A stretch of DNA of 64,000 nt, from the NCBI RefSeq assembly GCF_900104385.1, contig NZ_FNJA01000001.1, forward strand, positions 346,386 through 410,385, read 5' to 3'. The DNA is from Rhodoferax sp. OV413. GTDB taxonomy: Bacteria; Pseudomonadota; Gammaproteobacteria; Burkholderiales; Burkholderiaceae_C. Under the pieces are notes generated by a model. That model was not told the origin of the DNA. It ran no database searches and saw only the letters and a list, made by a program, of their open reading frames with translations. Shown here one piece after another: positions 1 through 8,862 of the stretch (positions are counted from its first letter, which is position 1; each line of letters starts with the position of its first letter). A program made the position numbers and the translations under genes.

Positions 1-1
1 C

Positions 2-1387
2 ACCCTCGGCCCGGCCAGCGCCGACCGCGCCACCATCACCGCCCTGGTACGCGCCGGTGCCAACGTGTTCCGGCTGAACTTCAGCCATGGCACGCACGCC
101 GACCACCGCCAGCGCTTCGAGCTGATACGCGCGATTGAAGCCGAGCTGGGCCGCCCCATTGGCATCCTGCTCGACCTGCAAGGCCCCAAGCTGCGTATCG
201 GCACCTTCGCCCACGGGCCGGTCCAATTGCTCGACGGCGCCGCCTTCCGTCTGGACCTGGATGCAGCCCGGCCCGGCGACGCGACCCGCGCGTCCATGCC
301 ACACCCGCAGATCTTCGCCGCCCTGAAGCCAGGCGCCGAGCTGCTGCTGGACGACGGCAAGCTCAAGCTGGAGGTGCAAAGCTGCGGCGCCGACCATGCA
401 GAAACCCGGGTCATCAACGGCGGCCAGCTGTCCGACCGCAAAGGCGTGAACGTGCCCGGCGTGGTCCTTCCGCTGTCGGCCCTCACCGAAAAAGACAAGG
501 CCGACCTGGACTTCGGCCTCAGCCTCGGCGTCGACTGGGTGGCGCTGTCCTTCGTGCAGCGCGCGGCCGACATCACCGAGGTCAAGCAGATCGTGCAAGG
601 CCGGGCTGGCATCGTCGCCAAGCTGGAAAAACCGGCCGCCATCGAAAGCCTGGAAGCCATACTCGCCGAAACCGATGCGGTGATGGTGGCGCGCGGCGAC
701 CTGGGCGTGGAGATGCCGGCCGAGCAGGTGCCTGCGATCCAGAAGCGCATCGTCCGCGCCTGCCGCCGGCTCGGCAAGCCGGTGATTGTGGCCACGCAGA
801 TGCTCGAATCCATGATTGCCGCACCCGTGCCGACGCGGGCCGAGGCATCGGACGTGGCCACCGCCATCTACGACGGCGCCGATGCGGTGATGCTGTCGGC
901 CGAATCGGCCTCGGGCCGGTTCCCGGTCGAGTCGGTGGCCATGATGGCGCGCATCATCGCCCAGACCGAGGCCGACCCGCACTACCGCGACGCGCTAGAC
1001 GCCTCGCACACCCCGCCCAGCGCAAACACCGCCGATGCGATTGGCCACGCGGCCCACGCGGTGGCCGGGCTGCTGGACGTGGCTACCATGGTGGCCTACA
1101 CCAGTTCGGGCGCATCGGCCCTGCGCATGGCGCGCGAACGGCCGCGGGCCAGCATCCTTGGCCTGACGCCCAACCCCGCCACGGCCCGGCGCCTGGCGCT
1201 GGTCTGGGGCGTGCGCCCGGTGCTGTGCCAGGACGTGACCAATGTCAGCGAAATGACCGAAGTAGCCCTCCAAACCGCGGTGGCCCAGCAGTTCGCCGCA
1301 TCCGGCCAGACCATCGTCATCGCGGCCGGCATGCCGTTCGGCGCGTCGGGCAGCACCAACCTGCTGCGCATCGCGCAGGTCGGCTAG
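2..1387 (+). CDS. pyk: Pyruvate kinase, 5' end cut by window
   Basis: The enzyme converts phosphoenolpyruvate and ADP to pyruvate and ATP in the last step of glycolysis, in the cytoplasm. The reading frame is open from the first complete codon of the window. About 461 residues are present, and bacterial enzymes have roughly 470-480, so only about 10-15 N-terminal residues are missing. Visible family signatures are NVFRLNFSHG near the start, the active-site segment MVARGDLGVEMP, the following GKPVIVATQMLESM, and DGADAVMLSAESA. The C-terminal allosteric-type domain is complete. The gene is convergent with hrpA, and the two stop codons overlap by a few bases. No start or promoter can be judged because it lies outside the window. 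Confidence 0.96.
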   Translation, partial: TLGPASADRATITALVRAGANVFRLNFSHGTHADHRQRFELIRAIEAELGRPIGILLDLQGPKLRIGTFAHGPVQLLDGAAFRLDLDAARPGDATRASMPHPQIFAALKPGAELLLDDGKLKLEVQSCGADHAETRVINGGQLSDRKGVNVPGVVLPLSALTEKDKADLDFGLSLGVDWVALSFVQRAADITEVKQIVQGRAGIVAKLEKPAAIESLEAILAETDAVMVARGDLGVEMPAEQVPAIQKRIVRACRRLGKPVIVATQMLESMIAAPVPTRAEASDVATAIYDGADAVMLSAESASGRFPVESVAMMARIIAQTEADPHYRDALDASHTPPSANTADAIGHAAHAVAGLLDVATMVAYTSSGASALRMARERPRASILGLTPNPATARRLALVWGVRPVLCQDVTNVSEMTEVALQTAVAQQFAASGQTIVIAAGMPFGASGSTNLLRIAQVG

Positions 1388-4300
1388 CCCAGCTGGGCCC
1401 AGGCTTTGTCCAGCCGCTTGGCGCTCACCGGCTGCGGGGTCTTCAGCTCTTGCGCGAAGAAGCTGACCCGCAGCTCCTCCAGCAGCCAGCGGAATTCCTG
1501 CATGCGCGCGTCGGCCACACCTTTGCGCTCTGCCACCAGTCGCCAGTAGCGCTGCTCCTGCGGGCGCAGCTCGGCCAGCTTGGTGGCGTCTCGGGCCGGG
1601 TCGGCGCGGTATTTGTCCAGCCGCGCGGTGATGGCCTTCAGGTAGCGCGCGTAATGCTGCAGCGGGCCCCAGGGCGTGTTCGCCAAGAAGCGCTTGGGCA
1701 TCAGCCGCGCCAGCTGCTGGGCGGCGTCGGCGGTGGCTTCGGGTGCGTTCTTGGTGTCCTTGATCTTGCGGGCGGCCGTGGCGTATTCAGTCAGTATGGT
1801 GAGTGATAGGCGCGCCACCTCGTTGGCGATCAGGGTCAGGCGGCCCCGACCCTCTTCGATGCGGCGCTTGAAGGCGAACTCGTCGGTGGGCAGCGGATCG
1901 AGCAGGAATGCGCGGTCCAGCGCCACATCGATGATCTGCGCACGCAGTTCTTCAATCGTGCCGCCGCCCGAGCCGTCGGCGTTCTTGCCGACCTGCATGA
2001 AGGTGACGGCCATTTTCTGCAGGTCCGGGATGTTCTTTTCCAGGTACTTCAACGCGTCCTTGATCTGCAGCGAGAACAGGCGGCGCAGGCCGGCACGGTG
2101 CTTGGCGGCGGCGACTTCGGGCTCGTCAAACACTTCGATGGTCACCGCGTCACCGGCGTCGATCAGGCCGGGGTAGCCAATCAGCGTCTGGCCGCCCTTC
2201 TGGATTTCCAGCAGCTCGGGCAGCTCGCCAAAGGTCCAGCTGGTGTAGCGCTGATTCGCCGGAGTAGCCGGCTTTGCTGCAGTTTTGATAGCTGCTAGCG
2301 CAGGTGCTACCTGCGCCAGAGGCTGATTTTCTTTAGAAATTGGTTTGGCGGCAGCGTTGCTGGCCATCTTCAAACCCGCCAGCGCCTGGAAGGCCCCGCG
2401 CGCCTGCGCGCCCAGCTCGGACTTCAGCGCGCCGAGGTTCCGGCCCGTGCCCAGTTGGCGGCCATGCTCATCGACCACGCGGAAGTTCATGAACATGTGC
2501 GGACTCAGCATATCCGCCTTGATGTCGGCACGCACGATGTCCAGCGAGGTAGCGGCGCGCACCAGTTTCAGCACCGCATCGACCAGCGTGCCGTGGCCAA
2601 ACAGCTCGGGCGCGTTCAGCGTCTCGGCCATCTTCGCCGCGGTGTCGGGCAGCGGCACCAGGCGAGAGCGCGGGCGCTGGTGCAGGGTCTTGATCAACGC
2701 CTGGATCTTGTCTTTCAACATGCCCGGCACCAGCCATTCGCAGCGCTCGTCGTTCACCTGGTTCAGCACGAACAGCGGCACGGTGACGGTCAGGCCATCC
2801 TTGGCGTCGCCGGGTTCGTGCAGATAGGTCGCCAGGCAGTCCACTCCGCCCAGGCGGATGGTCTTGGGAAACGACTGCGTGGTAATGCCGGCGGCCTCGT
2901 GGCGCATCAGCTCCTCGCGGGTCAACATCAGCAGCTTCGGGTTCTGCTGCAGCGCCTCGCGGTACCAGCGCTCGAAACTGGCGCCGCCGTACACATCGGC
3001 CGGCAGCTGCTGGTCGTAGAAGGCGTAGATCAGCTCGTCGTCGACCAGCACGTCTTGCCGGCGTGCCTTGTGCTCCAGGTCTTCGACCTGCTTGATCAGC
3101 TTGAGGTTGGCTTCGAGGAACGGGAACTTGCAGTCCCACTGGCCCTGCACCAGGGCTTCGCGGATGAAGATCTCGCGCGCGCCCACCGGGTCCACGCGGC
3201 CAAAGTTGGCGCGGCGGCCGCTGTAGATCACGATGCCGTACAGCGTGGCCCGCTCCAGCGCGGTGACCTCCGACGCCTTCTTTTCCCAGTGCGGGTCCAG
3301 CAGCTGTTTCTTGAGCAAATGGCCTGCGACCTGCTCCACCCATTGCGGCTCGATGGCGGCAATGCCGCGGCCGAACAGGCGCGTGGTTTCCACCAGCTCT
3401 GCCACCACGATCCAGCGGCCCGGCTTCTTGCGCAGATGCGCACCCGGATGCCGGTGGAACTTGATGCCGCGCGCGCCCAGGTACTCAGTCTGCGCAACCT
3501 CGTCGCCCTCGGTCTTCCAGCCGATATTGCCCAGCAGGCCGGACAGCATCGACAGGTGGATTTGCTCGTAGCTGGCCGGCGCGGCATTCAAGCGCCATTT
3601 GTGCTCGGCCACCACGGTGTGCAGCTGGCTGTAGATGTCGCGCCACTCCCGCACGCGGCGGATATTGACGAAGTTCTGCCGCAGCAGTTGCTCGTACTGG
3701 CGGTTGCTGAGCTTGTGCGCGCTCCCCTCTCCACCATTTCCGCCCCGGGCGTCATTGATCCATTTCCACAGGTTCAGGTAGCCGCTGAACTCGCTGCGGT
3801 CGTCGTCGAACTTGGCGTGCGCCTGGTCGGCCTGGGCCTGCAGGTCCATGGGGCGATCGCGCACGTCCTGCACGCTCAGGGCCGATGCAATCACAAGTAC
3901 CTCGTCGAGCGCGCTGCGGTCGCGGGCTTCCAGAATCATGCGACCGACCCGTGGGTCCAGTGGCAGCTTGGCGAGTTCCTTGCCGGTGCCAGTCAACTCG
4001 TTTGCATCGTCCACTGCACCCAGTTCGGCCAGCAGCTGGTAACCGTCGGCAATCGCCCGGCCCTGGGGCTTTTCCAGGAACGGAAAGTCCTCCACGATGC
4101 CCAGATGCAGCGACTTCATGCGCAAGATCACGCCGGCTAGCGAGCTGCGCAGGATTTCCGGGTCGGTGAAGCGCGGCCGGCCGTTGAAATCCTGTTCGTC
4201 GTACAGGCGGATGCAGATGCCGTTGGCGACCCGGCCGCAGCGGCCAGCCCGCTGGTTGGCAGAACTTTGGCTGATCGGCTCGACCAGCAGCTGCTCCACC

Positions 4301-5286
4301 TTGCTACGGAAAGAATAGCGCTTCACGCGCGCCGTACCTGCGTCAATCACGTACCTGATGCCAGGCACGGTGAGCGAGGTCTCGGCCACGTTGGTCGCCA
4401 ACACGATGCGCCGGCCGCCGGCGTGGTTGTCAAAAATCCGGTCCTGCTCGGCCGGGCTGAGCCGGGCAAACAGCGGCAGCACCTCGGCGCTGCGGAACAC
4501 CGGCTGGTGCGACACATGCTTGCGCAAATGGTCGGCCGCCTCGCGGATTTCGCGCTCGCCGGGCAGGAAGATCAGGATGTCGCCGGCGTTGTGCGGATCG
4601 CGCCAAAGCTCGTCCACGCCGTCGGCGATGGCCTCGTTCAAGCCGTAGTCACGGCTTTCCTCGAACGGCCGATAGCGCTGTTCCACCGGGAACATGCGGC
4701 CCGACACCATGATCACCGGCGCCGGCCCCTTGGCCGATTCAAAGTGTTTGGCAAACCGATCCGCGTCGATGGTGGCGGAGGTGACGATGATCTTCAGGTC
4801 CGGCCGGCGCGGCAGGATCTGGCGCAGGTAGCCGAGCAAGAAGTCGATGTTCAGGCTGCGCTCGTGCGCCTCGTCGATGATGATGGTGTCGTAGGCGTTC
4901 AGTAGCGGGTCGGTCTGCGTCTCGGCCAGCAAGATACCGTCGGTCATCAGCTTCACCGAGGCGTCGCGGCCCAGGCGGTCCTGGAAGCGCACCTTGAAGC
5001 CGACCACATCGCCCAGTGGCGTCTTCAGCTCTTCGGCAATCCGTTTGGCCACCGAGCTGGCGGCAATCCGCCGCGGCTGGGTGTGGCCGATCAGCTTGCC
5101 GCGCTGGCCTTCGGGGTAGTTCAGTTTGCCGCGGCCCATGGCCAGGGCGATCTTGGGGAGCTGGGTGGTTTTGCCGGAGCCGGTTTCGCCGCAGATGATG
5201 ACCACCTGGTGGGCGGCAATGGCGGCTTCTATCTCTTCGCGCCGTTCTGAGACGGGTAGCGAAGCGGGGAATTCAATTTTCAACAT
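1384..5286 (-). CDS. hrpA: ATP-dependent RNA helicase HrpA
   Basis: This is a DEAH-box RNA helicase of the HrpA family, 1300 residues, the same size as the E. coli protein. HrpA unwinds RNA and, in E. coli, is linked to rescue of stalled or collided ribosomes. Walker A GETGSGKT is at residues 33-40 and DEAH at 138-141. The motif III-type TSAT, the VATNVAETSLT segment and the motif VI sequence QRAGRCGR follow, and then the HA2, OB-fold and long DUF3418 C-terminal regions. An odd feature is a linker around residues 980-1005 (…ISKENQPLAQVAPALAAIK…) that is encoded by a copy of the dispersed palindromic repeat at 2281-2340, read in frame. The gene stands alone on this strand, with the ompA-like gene downstream of its start on the map. 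Confidence 0.96.
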   Translation of the reverse strand: MLKIEFPASLPVSERREEIEAAIAAHQVVIICGETGSGKTTQLPKIALAMGRGKLNYPEGQRGKLIGHTQPRRIAASSVAKRIAEELKTPLGDVVGFKVRFQDRLGRDASVKLMTDGILLAETQTDPLLNAYDTIIIDEAHERSLNIDFLLGYLRQILPRRPDLKIIVTSATIDADRFAKHFESAKGPAPVIMVSGRMFPVEQRYRPFEESRDYGLNEAIADGVDELWRDPHNAGDILIFLPGEREIREAADHLRKHVSHQPVFRSAEVLPLFARLSPAEQDRIFDNHAGGRRIVLATNVAETSLTVPGIRYVIDAGTARVKRYSFRSKVEQLLVEPISQSSANQRAGRCGRVANGICIRLYDEQDFNGRPRFTDPEILRSSLAGVILRMKSLHLGIVEDFPFLEKPQGRAIADGYQLLAELGAVDDANELTGTGKELAKLPLDPRVGRMILEARDRSALDEVLVIASALSVQDVRDRPMDLQAQADQAHAKFDDDRSEFSGYLNLWKWINDARGGNGGEGSAHKLSNRQYEQLLRQNFVNIRRVREWRDIYSQLHTVVAEHKWRLNAAPASYEQIHLSMLSGLLGNIGWKTEGDEVAQTEYLGARGIKFHRHPGAHLRKKPGRWIVVAELVETTRLFGRGIAAIEPQWVEQVAGHLLKKQLLDPHWEKKASEVTALERATLYGIVIYSGRRANFGRVDPVGAREIFIREALVQGQWDCKFPFLEANLKLIKQVEDLEHKARRQDVLVDDELIYAFYDQQLPADVYGGASFERWYREALQQNPKLLMLTREELMRHEAAGITTQSFPKTIRLGGVDCLATYLHEPGDAKDGLTVTVPLFVLNQVNDERCEWLVPGMLKDKIQALIKTLHQRPRSRLVPLPDTAAKMAETLNAPELFGHGTLVDAVLKLVRAATSLDIVRADIKADMLSPHMFMNFRVVDEHGRQLGTGRNLGALKSELGAQARGAFQALAGLKMASNAAAKPISKENQPLAQVAPALAAIKTAAKPATPANQRYTSWTFGELPELLEIQKGGQTLIGYPGLIDAGDAVTIEVFDEPEVAAAKHRAGLRRLFSLQIKDALKYLEKNIPDLQKMAVTFMQVGKNADGSGGGTIEELRAQIIDVALDRAFLLDPLPTDEFAFKRRIEEGRGRLTLIANEVARLSLTILTEYATAARKIKDTKNAPEATADAAQQLARLMPKRFLANTPWGPLQHYARYLKAITARLDKYRADPARDATKLAELRPQEQRYWRLVAERKGVADARMQEFRWLLEELRVSFFAQELKTPQPVSAKRLDKAWAQLG
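2281..2340 (+). repeat. Dispersed palindromic repeat inside hrpA (copy A)
   Basis: The copy carries the core TAGCTGCTAGCGCAGGT followed by the inverted half ACCTGCGCCAGAGGCT. It lies inside the hrpA reading frame and is translated without interruption as a linker. It matches the copies at 8676, 11763, 25520, 34114, 53145, 54890 and 63219. Confidence 0.8.
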
Positions 5287-5301
5287 ATCCGGCGATTATC
5301 C

Positions 5302-5332
5302 GGGTGCGCGGCAATAGGCTTGCCGCGCACCC
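5302..5332. terminator. Strong stem-loop between hrpA and the ompA-like gene
   Basis: A perfect 13-bp stem (GGGTGCGCGGCAA paired with TTGCCGCGCACCC) closes a 5-base loop. It lies just downstream of the ompA-like stop codon on the minus strand and just upstream of the hrpA start. There is no T-run on either side, so it is not a textbook intrinsic terminator. It could act as an mRNA-stabilising or attenuating hairpin, or as a Rho-assisted terminator for the ice-binding/OmpA operon. Confidence 0.55.
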
Positions 5333-5351
5333 TTGCGCCGATACCGCCTTT

Positions 5352-6503
5352 TTAGCGCGTGCCGACGACTTCCAGCTCGACCCGGCGGTCGGGTTGCAGG
5401 CAGGCGATCAAGGCTTTGCTCACTTTGCTGCCCTTGCAATCCCCGGGCTTGGTCACGGGGTCGGCCCCATCCACGCCTTTGGACAGCATCTTGGCGGCGG
5501 GAATGCCCGCAGACTGCACCAGATAGGCGGACACCGCCTCGGCGCGGCGGGTAGACAGCTTCATGTTGTAGGCATGCGAGCCGATGCGGTCGCTGTGCCC
5601 GGTAACCATGATGGTGTCGAACTGCAGGTTCTTCACGTCGGCCGCGAATGCGTCCAGCGCCTGCCGCCCCGCAGGCGTGACCGTGGCTTTGTCGAAGGCG
5701 AACAGGGAATCCGCAGCAATCGTCACCTTCATGGGTGGCGGTGGAGGTGGCGCAGGTGTGGGGAGCGACATGGGCGCGGGTGTGGCCACCACCTGCGGCT
5801 GGGGCGCCGGCGCCACAGGTTCGGGCATGGCCGCCCTCGCCACCGGTGCCGACACGGGGCCGCCAAAGCGGTACACCAGGCCGACCGACACCATGTCGAC
5901 ATCGCCCTTGTTGCCCACGGCATCGTTGACGCGGTAGCGCTCAACCTCGGCGCGCATCGCCAAAGAATCGCTGAACGCATATTGCACGCCCAGGCCCAGC
6001 TTGAGGTTGGTGTCGCGCTTGCGGGGGTTGGGGTCGTTCACCGCCACGGCTCCGGTGCCCGAGAAGCGGTCAGACGCCCGGGCGTAGTTGGCACCTACGC
6101 GGGCCAGCGCAGAGAACTTGTCGGTGAGAGGCAGCGTGCCGACCAGGTCTAGGTTCAAACCGCGCAGCTTGATGTCACCCTGCAAGCGGCCGGCAGGCAC
6201 CGTGGTCGCGTTAAAGCCAAACTTGCCCAGATCGAAATACCCGCCTTCCAGCGCGAAATTACGGTTGAACTGGTAGCCGCCAAAAATCTTGTAGCCGGTG
6301 CTGCGGCCATCCTCGTCGATCGCAACCGCGCTAAAGCCGTTGCCCAGCAGGCTGTTGCTGATCCTCTCGTTGTCGATATTGGCCCGGGTTGGGCCCACGC
6401 TGGCGCCGCCGTACCAGCCGGTACTGTCGGCCAAGGCCATCGGGCTGGCCACTGCGGTGAGCGCAGCGCAGGCCAGCGCACCCGAGGTTTTTTTAAAGTT
6501 CAT
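5352..6503 (-). CDS. OmpA-family outer membrane protein
   Basis: The 383-residue outer membrane protein has a signal peptide (MNFKKTSGAL…SPMALA, cleavage after about residue 25). A roughly 185-residue OmpA-type beta-barrel follows (GWYGGASVG… ending in LVYRFG), then a Pro/Ala-rich hinge. The C-terminal OmpA-like peptidoglycan-binding domain contains TGHSDRIGS and LSTRRAEAV. The ATG at 6503 was chosen over an upstream in-frame codon because it begins the signal peptide and has GGAG about 8 bases ahead. The barrel should sit in the outer membrane with the C-terminal domain gripping peptidoglycan. It is the second gene of a likely operon with the ice-binding lipoprotein gene, 36 bp downstream of that gene's stop. 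The pairing suggests a joint role at the cell surface. Confidence 0.9.
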   Translation of the reverse strand: MNFKKTSGALACAALTAVASPMALADSTGWYGGASVGPTRANIDNERISNSLLGNGFSAVAIDEDGRSTGYKIFGGYQFNRNFALEGGYFDLGKFGFNATTVPAGRLQGDIKLRGLNLDLVGTLPLTDKFSALARVGANYARASDRFSGTGAVAVNDPNPRKRDTNLKLGLGVQYAFSDSLAMRAEVERYRVNDAVGNKGDVDMVSVGLVYRFGGPVSAPVARAAMPEPVAPAPQPQVVATPAPMSLPTPAPPPPPPMKVTIAADSLFAFDKATVTPAGRQALDAFAADVKNLQFDTIMVTGHSDRIGSHAYNMKLSTRRAEAVSAYLVQSAGIPAAKMLSKGVDGADPVTKPGDCKGSKVSKALIACLQPDRRVELEVVGTR

Positions 6504-6539
6504 GTCGTTCTCCAGAAGGGTGTGGGAAGGCTGGCGCAA

Positions 6540-8399
6540 TCAAGGAGCAGGCACGTTGATGAACGTGTCCACCAGCGTCACCGACGCACCCAGCGACAAG
6601 ATGCGGCCGTTCAGCGTCACCGGCACGGTATTGCCCACGGTGGAGAACGCGGCTCCGGTCTGCGTGATGATGGTGCCCGACATGCTGCCGCCACCCGCCG
6701 CGTTGATGGTGGCAAACGAGCCCACCTGCCAATAGATGTTCTTGGCCTGCGCACCGCCCGCCAACACGATGCGCTGGGGAAAGGCCGCACCAGGGCCGCC
6801 CACCGTCAGCGTCGTGGCCATTTGGAACACCCACACCGCATTCGCGTTGCCTTGGGCGTCCAGTGTGAGGTCACCGCCTTCCACCATGAATGAGCCGCTG
6901 GGCGCGGTGTAGACGCCGGGTGCCAGCGTCAGGTTCGCCAGGTTGGCACCGGGGTTGGCACCAGGCGGCATCGCCACCAAGGCCAGGTAGGCGGTTTGGG
7001 CATCCAGCCGGGCCTGGGTGGCCACGGCGCAGGCCGCTGCATTTGGGCCGGCGGCGGTGGGACCGGTGACCGAGTTGGTACAGGTGAAGATGGTGCCGTT
7101 CACCGCGCCGATGTTGGCCAGCGTCTCGGTGTAGATGTCGCCATTCTTGTCATGGAAGCCTTGGATCGACGAGGTGCCGGTGGCAATGGTGCCGATGTCG
7201 CCATTTATCTGCGTCGTGATCCCGGTATTGGTCATGCCCGCGGTGCCGCCAAACGTACCAAAGGGTGCGGCCGAACCCAGGTTGATGCTGGGCTGCAGCA
7301 CCGTCACTGCGGTGGTGGTAAAGCGCCACACCTTGTCAACGGCCAGTGGGTTGCCCGCAATATCCTGCACTCCGCCGGTACCACCTTTGAGGGTGGCGGT
7401 GTACGTCGTGTTGTTGGCCAATGGGCTGGAAGGGGTGAAGGTTGCTACCTGGCTCTGGGCGTTAAAGCTTACCTGGCCGGACACGCCCGCCACCGTGAAG
7501 TTCGCGGCGTTGATGCTGCTCGCATCCATGGCCTCGCTGAAGGTAGCGCTGGGTGCACTGCTGGTCGCCACCTGGGTGGCGTTGTCTGCGGGGTACATCA
7601 GGCTGACGGTGGGAGCGCTGGTGTCTGCCGTGGCGCCAGTGGTCCAGCTCCACACATACGGGCTGGCCAGGGCATTGCCCGCCAAGTCCATGGCACCCGT
7701 GCTCAAGGTGGCGGTGTAGGTGGTGTTAGGCGTCAGTGCCGCAGCAGGCGTAAAGACAACGTTGGAGCCCGAGGACGATACTGTGCCCGCCACCACCGTC
7801 GCACCTTGCTTGAAGCCAAAGGTGGCGGCGTTGATGCTGGACGGGTCTATCGCCTCGCTGAACGTTGCCCCTACGCGGGTGTTGGTTGGCACGCCGGTGG
7901 CGCCATTGGCGTGGATGGTGCCGGTAACCGTGGGCGCCGTCAGGTCGCTGGTCACGCCAGTGGTAAAGATCCACACGTAGTTGCTGGTCAGTGCAAAACC
8001 TAGGCTGTCCTTGGCTGCCGTGCTGACCGTGGCGGTACACAGCACGCTGGGCGGCAAGGTGGATGTGGACGGCAGTGAGAGCGTGGCCAGCCGGGAGGCT
8101 GCGTCATAGCCCACCACGCCACTGACCGGCGTGCCCGTCGGGCAGGCCAGCGTGAAGGCGCTGGCCGTCAGCGTGCTGCCGTCCATTGCCTTGCTGAAGC
8201 CCACGATGATCTTCTTGGTGTTGAGCGGTACCAGGCTGGCCCCTGGCAGTGGGCTGGCGCTCGTCACTGCCGGCGCCATGCCTACATTGCTGCCGGTGCC
8301 CAGAACCGGGTCGCGCCCTCCGCCACATGCGGACAAGGTACCCACCGCCAACGCTACAGCCCACGGAAGAACCCGCGGGTAGCTTTTGAATATATGCAT
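6540..8399 (-). CDS. Ice-binding (DUF3494) lipoprotein with Ig-like repeats
   Basis: The predicted 619-residue lipoprotein has a signal peptide ending in the lipobox LSAC, with Cys at residue 25. Three Big_5/SbsA-type Ig-like repeats follow at about residues 42-345 (recurring FSEAMDxSSINAANF and NTTYTATL motifs). A C-terminal DUF3494 ice-binding domain starts near residue 357 (NLGSAAPFGTFGG…, GDIGT, LTLAPGVYTAPSG, WVFQMATTLTVG, GSMSGTIITQTGAAFS). Proteins of this fold bind ice, inhibit recrystallisation or act as ice adhesins, but many homologues are untested. The frame is open upstream to 8669. I chose the ATG at 8399 because it starts the lipoprotein signal; no strong Shine-Dalgarno is visible. 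It is followed after 36 bp by an OmpA-like gene. Confidence 0.85.
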   Translation of the reverse strand: MHIFKSYPRVLPWAVALAVGTLSACGGGRDPVLGTGSNVGMAPAVTSASPLPGASLVPLNTKKIIVGFSKAMDGSTLTASAFTLACPTGTPVSGVVGYDAASRLATLSLPSTSTLPPSVLCTATVSTAAKDSLGFALTSNYVWIFTTGVTSDLTAPTVTGTIHANGATGVPTNTRVGATFSEAIDPSSINAATFGFKQGATVVAGTVSSSGSNVVFTPAAALTPNTTYTATLSTGAMDLAGNALASPYVWSWTTGATADTSAPTVSLMYPADNATQVATSSAPSATFSEAMDASSINAANFTVAGVSGQVSFNAQSQVATFTPSSPLANNTTYTATLKGGTGGVQDIAGNPLAVDKVWRFTTTAVTVLQPSINLGSAAPFGTFGGTAGMTNTGITTQINGDIGTIATGTSSIQGFHDKNGDIYTETLANIGAVNGTIFTCTNSVTGPTAAGPNAAACAVATQARLDAQTAYLALVAMPPGANPGANLANLTLAPGVYTAPSGSFMVEGGDLTLDAQGNANAVWVFQMATTLTVGGPGAAFPQRIVLAGGAQAKNIYWQVGSFATINAAGGGSMSGTIITQTGAAFSTVGNTVPVTLNGRILSLGASVTLVDTFINVPAP

Positions 8400-8862
8400 T
8401 TGATTTACTTTGTAATGTGCTGACGCTGAGGGCGAGCAAGGTAAGCAAACCAGCTTTGGGGTACCCGGGCCGACGTCCTGCATCCACGCTGTCCAGCGCC
8501 GATGCAAGATGGCCCGAGTGTTTCGATTGCCGACGGTGCCGTATGTGCGTTGGCACACAGTGGGGCAAATGAATGCGCAGAAAGCGCAGGCCGGCTGCCC
8601 AGTCCTCTTTTTCAACAGCTGCAATGAGCCAGAAGCAGCAGCGAACGGGTGCATGCCCAGGGCCTGCAAGCTACATTATTCATAGCTACTTGCGCAGGTG
8701 GAATATGCGCTGCGGGCCTGAAATGCTTAAATTTCGCTAGCCCTGCCCTTCAGCGTGCGCCACAGATGTCGCCCCCGTCTCGCAGGAACAACACCGGCAA
8801 ACCGGCCCGGCCGGCCACGCCCCACGGCGGCGGCGATACTTGTCTGAACAACCGTCTACCCC
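8400..8862. other. 463-bp intergenic region upstream of the ice-binding gene
   Basis: This region lies between divergent genes and should carry both promoters. The ice-binding frame stays open to 8669 but reads as low-complexity Cys/Pro/Arg-rich residues before the lipoprotein signal, so I treat it as non-coding. It contains one copy of the dispersed repeat at 8676-8735. I see no RNA gene and no clear promoter. Confidence 0.5.
8676..8735 (+). repeat. Dispersed palindromic repeat (copy B)
   Basis: It reads CATAGCTACTTGCGCAGGT, then ATGCGCTGCGGGCCTGAAA, then GCTTAAATTT. This is the family layout of a TAGCT core, a GCGC-containing inverted pair, GGCC and an AGCTT/GCTT tail. It is intergenic. 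Confidence 0.75.

Noticed and set aside
2455-4140. Long open frame (561 codons) opposite hrpA
   Set aside because: It is antisense to a clear helicase gene and its translation is His/Gln/Ala/Val-rich with no domain pattern. GC-rich codons leave such mirror frames open.
8400-8669. N-terminal extension of the ice-binding protein
   Set aside because: The lipoprotein signal begins at 8399; the extension has no signal or domain, and would hide the lipobox.
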